Assembly (NCBI RefSeq): GCF_026552795.1
Contig: NZ_JANFPI010000007.1
Coordinates: 186,001 to 250,000 of the forward strand
Origin: Ectorhizobium quercum
Lineage (GTDB): Bacteria; Pseudomonadota; Alphaproteobacteria; Rhizobiales; Rhizobiaceae
Reading direction: 5' to 3'
DNA: 64,000 nt
A program made the position numbers and the translations under genes. This document shows, one piece after another, positions 54,393 through 62,724 of the stretch. The notes under the pieces were generated by a model. It saw only the letters and a program-made list of their open reading frames with translations, ran no database searches and had not been told where the DNA came from. How positions within the stretch are numbered: position 1 is the stretch's first letter; every line of letters starts with the position of its first letter.

Positions 54393-55600
54393 GAAAGATC
54401 GCTCCCCTCCTGGCGCTCGGCGCCTTCCTCGCCTCGTCCGCCGCCGCCGGTGCGGCCGATCAGGCCGACAGGATCATCAACGGCCGCTACCAGGCCATCC
54501 TCGGCGATTGCGTCGCCTGCCACACGAAGGCCGGCGGCCAGCCCTTCGCCGGCGGCGAACCTCTGCAAACGCCGTTCGGAACGCTGGTGCCGCCGAACAT
54601 CACCCCCGACAGGGAAACCGGCATCGGCAACTGGTCGAAGGACGACTTCATCCGCATGATGAAGACCGGCATCGGCCATGACGGCACCCGTCTTTATCCC
54701 GCCATGCCCTACACCGCCTATACCAAGATGCCGGAGAAGGACATTTCCGATCTCTGGGACTATCTGACGACGATCGAGCCGGTGTCGAACGAGGTCGTCG
54801 CCAACCAGTTGCCGTTCCCCTTCAACATCCGGCTCCTGATGCTCGGCTGGAACATGCTCAACTTCACGGAAGGCGCCTTCGAACCCGATCCGAACCAGTC
54901 GGCGGAGTGGAACCGCGGTGCCTATATCGTCCAGGGGCCGGGCCATTGCGGCACCTGCCATTCGCCGAAGAGCTTTCTCGGCGCCGACAAGGACGGCGAA
55001 TTCCTGCAAGGGGCTTCGCTGCAAGGTTGGTATGCGCCTAACATCACCGGCAATCCGCATATCGGCATCGGCAGCTGGAGCGAGGAGGAGCTGGTGCAAT
55101 ATCTGAAGACCGGCACGAATGCCCACACCGTCGCCTCCGGGCCGATGACGGAAGCCATCGCGGATTCGACCTCGAAGATGACAGACGCCGATCTGAAGGC
55201 GATTGCCGTCTACCTGAAAAGCCTGTCGCCGGAGGCCGCATCGAAGCCGGCGCCGGTCGGGGCCGCCGACCGGCGGATGATTGCCGGCGCGGCAATCTAT
55301 CACGACACCTGCTCGGCCTGCCACGGGATGGACGGCAAGGGCGCCCGCCAGCTCTTCCCGGCGCTGGCCGGCAATGCCATCGTGCAGCAGCCGAGCGCCG
55401 AGACCCTGGCGCATCTGGTGCTTGCCGGCAGCCAGGGCGTCGGCACCGCCGGAGCGCCGACCACGCCCGCCATGCCCTCGCTCGCATGGCGCCTGAACGA
55501 CCAGCAGATCGCCGACGTGCTGACCTATATCCGCAACAGCTGGGGCAACGCCGCGCCGCCGGTGGCGCCCGATGCGATTGGCGACGTTCGCGGCAAGTAA
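54389..55600 (+). CDS. Tri-heme cytochrome c subunit of the gluconate 2-dehydrogenase-type complex
   Basis: This 403-aa periplasmic cytochrome passes electrons from the FAD subunit to ubiquinone. Three heme-binding motifs are present: CVACH (41-45), CGTCH (187-191) and CSACH (308-312). A signal peptide covers about residues 1-22. There is no obvious C-terminal membrane helix (it ends with DAIGDVRGK), so association with the membrane may be peripheral. It overlaps the FAD subunit gene by four bases. A strong intrinsic terminator follows. Confidence 0.93.
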   Translation: MRKIAPLLALGAFLASSAAAGAADQADRIINGRYQAILGDCVACHTKAGGQPFAGGEPLQTPFGTLVPPNITPDRETGIGNWSKDDFIRMMKTGIGHDGTRLYPAMPYTAYTKMPEKDISDLWDYLTTIEPVSNEVVANQLPFPFNIRLLMLGWNMLNFTEGAFEPDPNQSAEWNRGAYIVQGPGHCGTCHSPKSFLGADKDGEFLQGASLQGWYAPNITGNPHIGIGSWSEEELVQYLKTGTNAHTVASGPMTEAIADSTSKMTDADLKAIAVYLKSLSPEAASKPAPVGAADRRMIAGAAIYHDTCSACHGMDGKGARQLFPALAGNAIVQQPSAETLAHLVLAGSQGVGTAGAPTTPAMPSLAWRLNDQQIADVLTYIRNSWGNAAPPVAPDAIGDVRGK

Positions 55601-55655
55601 GGAACACGCGCGGCCTGGCCGCCGGACGTGAAATCCGCATCGGCGCGCGGGCGTT

Positions 55656-55703
55656 CCGGAGCATTGCAGCGGTTCAGGAAAACGCTGCAATGCTCCGGCT
55701 CTT
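55656..55703 (+). terminator. Intrinsic terminator within an extragenic repeat
   Basis: CCGGAGCATTGCAGCG (55656-55671) pairs perfectly with CGCTGCAATGCTCCGG (55683-55698) around an 11-base loop and is followed by CTCTTTGTTTTTG. It ends the gluconate-dehydrogenase operon and forms the left end of a repeat copy (55656-55751). Confidence 0.75.
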
Positions 55704-55751
55704 TGTTTTTGCGCAGTTGCGAACGAAACCCGCTTCGCACTTTTCCCGACC
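55656..55751 (-). repeat. Dispersed extragenic repeat, copy 1 (inverted)
   Basis: Read on the minus strand this contains GGAAAAGTGCGAAGCGGG, TTTCGTTCGCAACTGCGC and AAAAACAAA, followed by the AGC-rich hairpin. The same order occurs at 61064-61169 in the opposite orientation. It abuts the LysR stop codon. Confidence 0.75.
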
Positions 55752-56630
55752 CTAGAGATTTTGCGCGAGATAGTCGACAAACGCGGTGACGCGTCTTGAA
55801 ACCCGTCGTCCCGAGGCCACGACGGCGTAGAGATTGTGCTCGGCCAGTTCGTATTCCTCCAGCACGGGGACGAGCCTTCCGGCGGCGACGTCGGCCCTGA
55901 TGTCGATGCTGGACTTGAGGACGACACCGGCGCCGGCGATCGCCCAGTGGCGCAGCGTCGCCCCTTCGTTGGCGGTGCGGTCGCCCGATACGCGGACGCT
56001 GAACTCGCGGCCCTTGTCCTGAAAGTGCCAGCTCGACTGCGGAGCGTCGGGTCGCGCCAGCACCATGCAGTTGTGGCCTTGCAGATCCCGCGGATGGCGA
56101 GGCTTGCCCGCCTGCTCCCAATAGCCGGGCGAGGCGCAGATCTGCCGCGTCCCGCGGATCAGCAGGCGCTGGTCCGCCCGCGAGGCGCCGAGCTGTCCCA
56201 TGCGCAGGGCGACGTCGAAACCGCCTTCGGCCAGATCCATCACGGAATCGCTCAGCAGCAGCGCGAACCGGACCTCGCGGTGAACCCGCATGAACCCGTC
56301 GATGACCGGCGCCAGGCTGTTGCGCCCGAAATCGTTCGTGGCCGTCACCCGGATCTCGCCACGCAGCCGCCCGCGGTCGGCGACGGAATCGATCGCCTCC
56401 TGCACTTCGGCCAGGATGCGCCGGCAGTCCGTCAGGAAATGCTCGCCCTCCGGCGTGAACGACAACCGCCGCGTGGTGCGCACGACGAGGATCGCGCCCA
56501 CCTGTTCCTCGAGGCGCTGCAAGCCGAGCGTGACGGCCGAGGGCGAGAGAGACAGGGCGCGGGAGGCGGCGGCAAGACTGCCGTGGTCGGCAATCGCCAC
56601 GAGAAGCCGCAGGAGGCTGAGCTGATCCAT
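55752..56630 (-). CDS. LysR-family transcriptional regulator
   Basis: This 292-aa regulator has an N-terminal helix-turn-helix (residues about 4-62, MDQLSLLRLLVAIADHGSL, LSLSPSAVTLGLQRLEEQVG) and a LysR substrate-binding domain (about 90-290). It is divergent from the SDR operon across 97 bases and most likely controls it. The conserved 88-bp control region (56624-56711) covers its own start codon and the intergenic space. The same element recurs upstream of the FMN reductase gene at 62725, so the regulon probably extends there. No ribosome-binding site is visible before the ATG. Confidence 0.92.
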   Translation of the reverse strand: MDQLSLLRLLVAIADHGSLAAASRALSLSPSAVTLGLQRLEEQVGAILVVRTTRRLSFTPEGEHFLTDCRRILAEVQEAIDSVADRGRLRGEIRVTATNDFGRNSLAPVIDGFMRVHREVRFALLLSDSVMDLAEGGFDVALRMGQLGASRADQRLLIRGTRQICASPGYWEQAGKPRHPRDLQGHNCMVLARPDAPQSSWHFQDKGREFSVRVSGDRTANEGATLRHWAIAGAGVVLKSSIDIRADVAAGRLVPVLEEYELAEHNLYAVVASGRRVSRRVTAFVDYLAQNL

Positions 56631-56711
56631 CGTTAATCCAGACTGAATTCTGCCTTTCGATGTTAGGTGATTATTGTTCCAAATGAAAATGATATCCAGG
56701 TCGGTACAATC
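56624..56711. promoter_or_regulatory. Duplicated control region, copy A (LysR/SDR intergenic)
   Basis: This shares 69 of 88 positions, with no gaps, with 62550-62637. The best-conserved blocks are GAATTCTGCCTT, TTAGGTGATTATTG and TGAAAATGATATCC. It begins in the LysR start codon region and ends 16 bases before the SDR ATG. It probably contains the LysR binding sites and the divergent promoters. Confidence 0.8.
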
Positions 56712-56727
56712 GATAATCGGAGCGGCA

Positions 56728-57495
56728 ATGACCGAATCCTCTTTCTGTCCCGCGACGCGCGGCGGTGACGGTCTCGGTGCCCTGATCGGCAAGAAGCTCT
56801 TCGTTGCCGGCGGCGGATCGGGCATGGGGGCGGCCATCGCCCGGCTGGCTGCGGCACGCGGGGCGCATGTCGCCCTTGCCGGACGCAGCCGGGCGAAGCT
56901 GGACGGCGTCGCGGCCACCTTGCGGGACAAGGCGATCGCCACCCATGCGATCGACCTGTCGGACCAGGACGCCGTGACCGGGGCGGTCGCCGCGGAAGGC
57001 CCCTTCGACCACATCGTGACCACCGCCGGGGATCTGACATTCAAGCCGCTGGTCGATCTGAGCGAGGACGAGATCAACCGGATGCTGGCCTCCAGGTTCT
57101 GGGGACCGGTCAACATCGCCCGGGCGGCGGCGACGCATCTCGTCGCAACCGGCAGCCTGATCTTCGTGTCCGGTCTGGCGGGATACCGGCCATCGGCAGG
57201 CTCCGCCGTCGTCGGGGCGCTGAACCTGGCGCTGGAAAGCCTGGCGATGGGTCTGGCGCTCGAACTCAGGCCGCGCCGGGTCAATGTCATCTCGCCCGGC
57301 GTCATCGATACGCCACTCTGGTCCGGTATGGGGAAGGCGGAACGCAAGGCCTTCCACGACCGGGTGGCGGCGGAACTTCCCGCCGGCCGGATCGGCACCG
57401 TCGAGGATATCGCCCATGCCGCCATCTCTCTGATGGAGAACGGCTTCATGACAGGCTCGGTCGTCCATGTCGATGGCGGCGGGCGCATTGCTTGA
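56728..57495 (+). CDS. SDR-superfamily protein lacking the YxxxK catalytic pair
   Basis: This 255-aa protein has a Rossmann fold with coenzyme motif AGGGSGMG (about residues 27-34) and the catalytic Ser in VSGLAG. The Tyr and Lys of the SDR motif are replaced: aligned on LALEL, the positions read Val and Asn (VGALN). Either it is a non-dehydrogenase SDR, or it uses other residues. GGAG six bases before the ATG at 56728 fixes the start; an ATG at 56674 lies within the conserved control region. It is the first gene of the SDR operon and a paralogue of the gene at 59395. Confidence 0.87.
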   Translation: MTESSFCPATRGGDGLGALIGKKLFVAGGGSGMGAAIARLAAARGAHVALAGRSRAKLDGVAATLRDKAIATHAIDLSDQDAVTGAVAAEGPFDHIVTTAGDLTFKPLVDLSEDEINRMLASRFWGPVNIARAAATHLVATGSLIFVSGLAGYRPSAGSAVVGALNLALESLAMGLALELRPRRVNVISPGVIDTPLWSGMGKAERKAFHDRVAAELPAGRIGTVEDIAHAAISLMENGFMTGSVVHVDGGGRIA

Positions 57496-57504
57496 GAGGA
57501 AAAC

Positions 57505-58296
57505 ATGCTGATCGATCTATCGGGAAAGACCGCCATCGTTTCGGGTTCCACCGCGGGCATCGGCCTCGCCATCGCGAAGGGCCTTGCCGCCAGCGGCGCG
57601 CATGTCGTGGTGAACGGACGCCACCGGGAGGCGGTGGACCGCGCGGTGGCCGCTGTAAAGGCGGCGGTGCCGGACGCGAAGGTGACGGGACTGGCGGCCG
57701 ATCTCTCCACCGAAGCCGGGGCGACCGACCTCGTGCATGCGCATCCGGCCTGCGACATCCTCGTCAACAATCTCGGCATCTACGGCCCGCAGGACTTTTT
57801 CGAGACCCCCGACGCGGAATGGCGGCGCTATTTCGAAGTCAACGTGCTGTCCGGCGTGCGGCTGGCGCGGCTCTATCTTCCGGGAATGGAGAAGAACGGC
57901 TGGGGCCGCGTCGTCTTCATCTCCTCGGAATCCGCCTTCAACATTCCCGCCGACATGATCCATTACGGCTTCACCAAGACGGCGGCGGTGTCGATCGCGC
58001 GCGGTCTTGCCAAGCGCATGGCGGGAACCGGCGTGACGGTGAACTCCGTGCTGCCGGGACCGACCCTTTCGGACGGGATGGCCGCCATGCTGGAGGACGA
58101 GGCCAAAGCGAGCGGCAAGTCCCTCGAAGATGCCGCGCGCGACTTCGTGCTCGCCAATCGCCCGTCCTCGGTCATCCGCCGCGCGGCGAGCGTCGAAGAG
58201 GTCGCCAACATGGTCGTCTACACCTGCTCTGACCAGGCCTCGGCCACAAGCGGCGCGGCCCTGCGCGTCGATGGCGGCGTCATCGACAGCCTGTGA
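57505..58296 (+). CDS. SDR-family oxidoreductase
   Basis: This 263-aa classical SDR has SGSTAGIGLA coenzyme motif (about residues 15-24), NNLG, Ser in ISSESAF and YGFTK as YxxxK, with VLPGPTLSDGM downstream and a C-terminal RVDGGVIDSL. Its GAGGAAAAC ribosome-binding site is clear. It lies nine bases after the first SDR gene. It is likely an NADP-dependent carbonyl reductase, substrate unknown. Confidence 0.9.
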   Translation: MLIDLSGKTAIVSGSTAGIGLAIAKGLAASGAHVVVNGRHREAVDRAVAAVKAAVPDAKVTGLAADLSTEAGATDLVHAHPACDILVNNLGIYGPQDFFETPDAEWRRYFEVNVLSGVRLARLYLPGMEKNGWGRVVFISSESAFNIPADMIHYGFTKTAAVSIARGLAKRMAGTGVTVNSVLPGPTLSDGMAAMLEDEAKASGKSLEDAARDFVLANRPSSVIRRAASVEEVANMVVYTCSDQASATSGAALRVDGGVIDSL

Positions 58297-58307
58297 GGAA
58301 AATCCAT

Positions 58308-59366
58308 ATGATCAGCGAAACACGCAAACACGCCCTCGTCGCCGGAGGCCTCGGCGTCATCGGCCGCAACCTCGTCGACTATCTGGCGAGCCGCCCGGAC
58401 TGGCGGGTAACGGCGATCTCGCGGCGAAAGCCGGATTTCGAAACGCCCGCGACCTTCCTGTCCGTCGACCTTCTCGACGCGGAGGCGACGCAGGCCGCGC
58501 TTTCCGGCCTGTCGGACGTCACCCATGTCTTTCATGCCGCCTATCAGGAACATGCCGATCCGTCCTGGCTGGTCGACATCAACCTCGCCATGCTGCGCAA
58601 CCTCATCGAGGCGGCGGATACGGCCTCGCCGGCGCTGAAGCGGGTCGTGCTCTACGAGGGCGGCAAATATTACGGCGCCCATCTCGGCGCCTTCGTGACG
58701 CCGGCGAAGGAAGACGATCCGCGCCAGATGCCGCCGATGTTCTATTACGATCAGGAGGACTGGCTGCGGCAGAAGGCCGAAGGCCGGCCGTGGGACATGG
58801 TGGCGCTGAGGCCCGATGTCGTCTGCGGCTTCGCCATCGGCAATCCGATGAACCTGTCTATGGTCATCGCCGTCTATGCCGCGATCTCGAAGGAACTCGG
58901 CCTGCCGCTGCGCTTTCCCGGCACGGCGGAATGCTACGGACGGCTGGCGCAGGTGACGGACGCCGCCCAGCTCGCCGCCGGTTCCGAATGGGCCGCGAGC
59001 CAGGCCCCCGGCGGCGAGGCCTACAATCTCACCAATGGCGATATCTTCCGCTGGAACCGGCTGTGGGAGGCTTTCGCGCGCCATTTCGACATGGAGCTGG
59101 CGCCGCCCATGCCCATCCCGCTGGCGAAGATGATGGCCGACAAGGGGCCGCTCTGGGACAGGATCGTCGCAAAGCACGGTCTCGTTCCGGTGCCTTTCGA
59201 GACGGTCGCGTCCTGGAGCTTCGGCGATTTCATCTTCAACTGCGACTGGGACGTGATCTGCTCGACGACGAAGATCCGCCAGGCGGGTTTCCAGGATGTC
59301 GTCGATTCCGAAGCGATGTTCCTGCGGCTTTTCGACGAGTTCCGCGCTCGCAAGGTCATCCCGTGA
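58308..59366 (+). CDS. PRISE-like (progesterone 5-beta-reductase/iridoid synthase) SDR protein
   Basis: This 352-aa atypical SDR has a coenzyme motif GGLGVIGRN (about residues 13-21), the catalytic-type Lys in YEGGKYYGAH and the Tyr-containing segment FYYDQEDWL, which fit enone 1,4-reductases of the PRISE family rather than sugar epimerases. Such enzymes reduce activated C=C bonds of enones with NADPH. The ATG at 58308 follows GAGGAAAA by about nine bases. It is part of the LysR-linked operon. Confidence 0.8.
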   Translation: MISETRKHALVAGGLGVIGRNLVDYLASRPDWRVTAISRRKPDFETPATFLSVDLLDAEATQAALSGLSDVTHVFHAAYQEHADPSWLVDINLAMLRNLIEAADTASPALKRVVLYEGGKYYGAHLGAFVTPAKEDDPRQMPPMFYYDQEDWLRQKAEGRPWDMVALRPDVVCGFAIGNPMNLSMVIAVYAAISKELGLPLRFPGTAECYGRLAQVTDAAQLAAGSEWAASQAPGGEAYNLTNGDIFRWNRLWEAFARHFDMELAPPMPIPLAKMMADKGPLWDRIVAKHGLVPVPFETVASWSFGDFIFNCDWDVICSTTKIRQAGFQDVVDSEAMFLRLFDEFRARKVIP

Positions 59367-59394
59367 CAGAAGCAGGCAAGAGGAGAACGACCCC

Positions 59395-60105
59395 ATGAAC
59401 CTAACCGGCAAGACCGTCCTTGTGGTCGGCGGCAGTTCCGGCATCGGCTTCGGCGCGGCGCAGGCCGCACTCGAGGCCGGCGCGTCCGTGACGATCGCCT
59501 CCCGTTCGAAGCAAAAGGTGGAGGCGGCCGTCGCCCGGCTGGGTGCCGGCGCCGAAGGCCAGGTGCTCGACACGACCGACGAGCCCGGCGTCGAGGCCTT
59601 CTTCGCCGGCCGGAACGCCTTCGACCACATCGTCGTTTCGGCGTCGAAGACCAAGGTGGCCGCCGTGCGCGAACTGCCGCTCGTCGACGCCTACCAGTCG
59701 ATGAACTCGAAATTCTGGGGCGCCTACCGCATCGCCCGCGCCGCGAAGATTGCGGAGGGTGGCTCGCTGACGCTGGTCTCCGGCTTCCTGTCGATCCGGC
59801 CCAGGAAGGGCGCGGCCATTCAGGGCGCGATCAATGCCGCAGTCGAAGGGCTGACGCGCGGCCTTGCGCTCGAGTTCGCGCCCGTGCGCGTCAACTGCGT
59901 TTCGCCGGGGCTCGTCGCGACCGAACTGTATGACGGGCTTGACACCGCCGCCCGCAAATCCATGTACGACGGAGCGGCCGCACGCCTGCCGGCGGGACTG
60001 GTCGGAACGCCGGAGCATATCGCCGTGCAGATCATGGCCTTCATCGCCAACCCCTATATCACCGGCTCCACCGTCTATGTCGACGGCGGCGGCGCCATCG
60101 CCTGA
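59395..60105 (+). CDS. SDR-superfamily protein lacking the YxxxK catalytic pair
   Basis: This 236-aa paralogue of the gene at 56728 has the coenzyme motif GGSSGIGFG and VSGFLS. The aligned Tyr and Lys positions read Gln and Asn (QGAIN). The two atypical proteins share the AYRIARAAK / GPVNIARAAA-type helix and the final VDGGG.IA. AGGAGA nine bases upstream selects the ATG at 59395. The function of these non-canonical SDRs is unknown; they may bind ligand or nucleotide without reduction. Confidence 0.87.
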   Translation: MNLTGKTVLVVGGSSGIGFGAAQAALEAGASVTIASRSKQKVEAAVARLGAGAEGQVLDTTDEPGVEAFFAGRNAFDHIVVSASKTKVAAVRELPLVDAYQSMNSKFWGAYRIARAAKIAEGGSLTLVSGFLSIRPRKGAAIQGAINAAVEGLTRGLALEFAPVRVNCVSPGLVATELYDGLDTAARKSMYDGAAARLPAGLVGTPEHIAVQIMAFIANPYITGSTVYVDGGGAIA

Positions 60106-60124
60106 CCCGACGAAAGGAAGAACA

Positions 60125-61066
60125 ATGGAAAAGCGCGCACTCGGCAACACCGGCCTCTCCATCGCCCCGCTGGTGCTGGGCGGCAACGTCTTCGGCTGGA
60201 CGATCGACGAGAAGCAGAGCTTCGCCGTCCTCGACGCCTTCGTCGATCACGGCTTCGACGCCATCGACACGGCCGACATCTACTCCGCCTGGGCGCCGGG
60301 CAACAAGGGCGGCGAGTCCGAGACCATCATCGGCAACTGGCTGAAGGCGCGGCCGGGCATGCGCGACAGGGTGACGATCTTCACCAAGGTCGGCTATCAC
60401 GTCGAACGGGGGCTTTCGCGAGAATGGATCGAGAAGTCCGTCGACGCTTCGCTGGCCAGGCTCGGGATCGACCGGATCGACCTTTATTTCTCGCACGAGT
60501 TCGATCCCCTGACGCCGCCGGCGGAGACGTTGGAAACTTATGCGAAGCTGCTGGAAGCCGGAAAGATCGCCCATATCGGCGCCTCGAACTTCGATGCCGG
60601 CCAACTCGGTGAAGCGCTGAAGGTTTCGAAGGACGAAAACCTCCCCGCCTACGAGGTCCTGCAACCGGAATATAATCTCTACGACCGCTCGTCCTTCGAC
60701 GGAGCGCTGCGCGATCTTTCGATCCGCGAGGGGCTTGGCGTCGTCACCTATTACAGCCTCGCCTCGGGCTTCCTGACCGGCAAATACCGGTCCGAGGCCG
60801 ATCTCGGACAGTCGCAGCGCGGCGGCGGCATCGGCAAGTACCTGACCCCGCGCGGCACGGCGATCCTCAAGGCGCTGGACGAGGTCTCGGCGCGCCATGC
60901 GGCCACGCCGGCCGAGGTCGCGCTGGCCTGGCTGATCGCCCGCGAGGGCGTCACCGCCCCCATCGCCAGCGCCACCAAGATCGCTCATGTCGAGGGCTTC
61001 GCGAAGGCCTCGGGGCTGGCGCTGACCGCGGAGGATATCGCCGCGCTCGATGCCGCAAGCGCCTAG
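60125..61066 (+). CDS. Aldo/keto reductase
   Basis: This 313-aa NADPH-dependent TIM-barrel reductase has the catalytic tetrad in view: Asp in IDTAD, Tyr in DIYSAW, Lys in FTKVG and His in YFSHEFD. The coenzyme-binding helix is SATKIAHVEG near the C-terminus. AAGGAAGAA precedes the ATG. It is the last gene of the LysR-linked operon and ends directly at a repeat copy. It probably reduces aldehydes. Confidence 0.92.
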   Translation: MEKRALGNTGLSIAPLVLGGNVFGWTIDEKQSFAVLDAFVDHGFDAIDTADIYSAWAPGNKGGESETIIGNWLKARPGMRDRVTIFTKVGYHVERGLSREWIEKSVDASLARLGIDRIDLYFSHEFDPLTPPAETLETYAKLLEAGKIAHIGASNFDAGQLGEALKVSKDENLPAYEVLQPEYNLYDRSSFDGALRDLSIREGLGVVTYYSLASGFLTGKYRSEADLGQSQRGGGIGKYLTPRGTAILKALDEVSARHAATPAEVALAWLIAREGVTAPIASATKIAHVEGFAKASGLALTAEDIAALDAASA

Positions 61067-61169
61067 AGCAATTCGAAGGAAAACTGTGAAGCGGTTTTCC
61101 GTTCGCAATTGTGCAAAAACAAATGGTTAGAGCATTTCGTCGTTTCCATGAAAGGATGAAATGCTCTAA
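61064..61169 (+). repeat. Dispersed extragenic repeat, copy 2
   Basis: This begins at the aldo/keto reductase stop codon. It contains the hairpin GGAAAAC (61078-61084) with GTTTTCC (61094-61100), then TTCGCAATTGTGCAAAAACAAA, quoted here in two parts as TTCGCAATTG and TGCAAAAACAAA, and a second hairpin TTAGAGCATTTC (61127-61138) with GAAATGCTCTAA (61158-61169). Copy 1 at 55656-55751 is in the opposite orientation. The rest of the gap to 61401 shows nothing notable. Confidence 0.78.
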
Positions 61170-61401
61170 GGATCGCCGAAACGGGAGGAGGACCGTTTAC
61201 CCATGATCAACTCCCGAAGGAATCCATCGTGCCTGCCCACGTCGCCGTCCTCCCCGGTCGCCTCCGAAAGGGGGCTTTCGCCCGCTCCATCCGCCTCGCC
61301 GTAAGGGAACCTGCCGCACCGCGGCCGGTGCCCGGCCGGGCTTGGGCCGATACCCCGCTCCTCGACGCTCCCGAACAGACCGGGACGAGGTGAGCCGCGT
61401 C

Positions 61402-62412
61402 ATGTCGAACGATCCCGTCAAGCCGGCCCCGGCCCCCGTGGAAGACCAGGGCTCCGACCAGACCACAAGGGGCGTGCTGCTCGGCTTTGCCTCCTTCGCC
61501 GCCTTCTGTTTCAGCGACGCCAGCGTCAAACTGATCGAGGGCGCGCTGCCGCCCTATGAGTCCGCCTTTTTCGGCGCTGTCTTCGCACTCTGCGTCCTGC
61601 CGTTCCTGATGCGGCCGGGCGACCGCTGGACGGATATTTTCGCGACGCGGAACCGGCCGCTCTGGCTCCTGCGCTTCGTTTCCTATCCGATGGGCGTCAT
61701 CGGCAGCGTCACGGCCTTCACCCACCTGCCGATGGCCGAGGCATTCTGCCTGATCTTCCTGCAACCGGCCTTCGTCACCGTGATGTCGGTGCTGTTCCTC
61801 AAGGAAAAGGTCGGCGTCAAGCGCTGGGGCGCCGTCGTCGTCGGGTTCATCGGCGTGCTGATCGTGCTGAGACCGGGCTTCCGCGAACTCTCGATCGGTC
61901 ATCTCGGCGCGATCTTCGCCGGCCTCGGAGGCGCCGTGTCCGTCATCACCTTCCGCGCCGCCGATGCCGAGGAGAAGAAGGTTTCCCTCTTCGGCGCCGG
62001 AATCCTCGGCGGCATCGTCATCAGCGGCGCGGTGATGATCCCCTCCTTCGAGCCGCCGACCTCGGCCGAATGGGCGATGCTCGCCAGCTACGGACTGCTG
62101 GCGGCCGGCGCCAACCTGCTGCTCATGTCCGCGGCCCAGCATGCGCCGGCGGCCTATATCGGCCCGACCCAGTACAGCCAGATGGTCTGGGCGATCCTGC
62201 TCGGCTATCTGGTTTTCGGCGACGCCATCGACACGCCGACGCTTGCCGGGATCGTCCTCATCGTCGCCTCCGGCCTGCTCACCCTGATCCGCGAGCGCCA
62301 GCGCGGCACGTCGCTGCCGCCGCCGGTCGCGGTCAGTCATCACCATGCGGCACTTGCCCTGACACCGGACGAACCGGAGCCGGAGCCCGCACCCGAGGAG
62401 GCGCATTCTTAA
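61402..62412 (+). CDS. DMT-superfamily (EamA) transporter
   Basis: This 336-aa inner-membrane protein has ten predicted spans in two EamA repeats, the first containing PLWLLRFVSYPMGVIGSVTA and the second APAAYIGPTQYSQMVWAILL. A proline-rich N-terminal tail (about 28 residues) and an acidic, histidine-containing C-terminal tail flank the membrane core. Members export metabolites or amino-acid-like compounds. The start at 61402 has only a weak GAGG upstream, and an in-frame ATG at 61342 would add 20 residues. Confidence 0.88.
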   Translation: MSNDPVKPAPAPVEDQGSDQTTRGVLLGFASFAAFCFSDASVKLIEGALPPYESAFFGAVFALCVLPFLMRPGDRWTDIFATRNRPLWLLRFVSYPMGVIGSVTAFTHLPMAEAFCLIFLQPAFVTVMSVLFLKEKVGVKRWGAVVVGFIGVLIVLRPGFRELSIGHLGAIFAGLGGAVSVITFRAADAEEKKVSLFGAGILGGIVISGAVMIPSFEPPTSAEWAMLASYGLLAAGANLLLMSAAQHAPAAYIGPTQYSQMVWAILLGYLVFGDAIDTPTLAGIVLIVASGLLTLIRERQRGTSLPPPVAVSHHHAALALTPDEPEPEPAPEEAHS

Positions 62413-62549
62413 GCGGACACGGAACCGCCCGGAGCCACGCTCGAAAACACCCAGTCCCTTCCCGCGGGGATCCGCCCCGCCATCGCGTCCGGCGCCGTTC
62501 GCTGCGCCGGACGGATTTCATCGCCGCCGCACCCCCCCGGGGGTCGACC
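62413..62549. other. Non-coding leader upstream of the duplicated control region
   Basis: This is GC-rich sequence with a run CCCCCCCGGGGG at about 62532-62543. There is no gene, and only short arginine-rich frames. The minus strand downstream of the LysR-like start at 62556 runs into this sequence and stops after about a dozen codons, so no LysR gene is preserved here. Confidence 0.5.
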
Positions 62550-62637
62550 GATCCATCCTTCATTCCGTATGAATTCTGCCTTGCGTTATTAGGTGATTAT
62601 TGCATCCGGTGAAAATGATATCCGAGTCGATGCAATC
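62550..62637. promoter_or_regulatory. Duplicated control region, copy B (FMN reductase promoter)
   Basis: This is collinear with 56624-56711 over 88 positions, 69 of which are identical without gaps. It keeps the GATCCAT sequence (complement of the LysR start ATGGATC) but the LysR gene itself is absent. It lies about 90 bases before the FMN reductase ATG and probably holds its promoter and LysR sites. Confidence 0.8.
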
Positions 62638-62724
62638 AGCTCCATTGCCCGGATCGGGCCCGCCACCAGTACCGCAGCCCGCCAGCCCATCGCGCGAAGC
62701 GGGTGAACAACAATTGGAGAAAAC

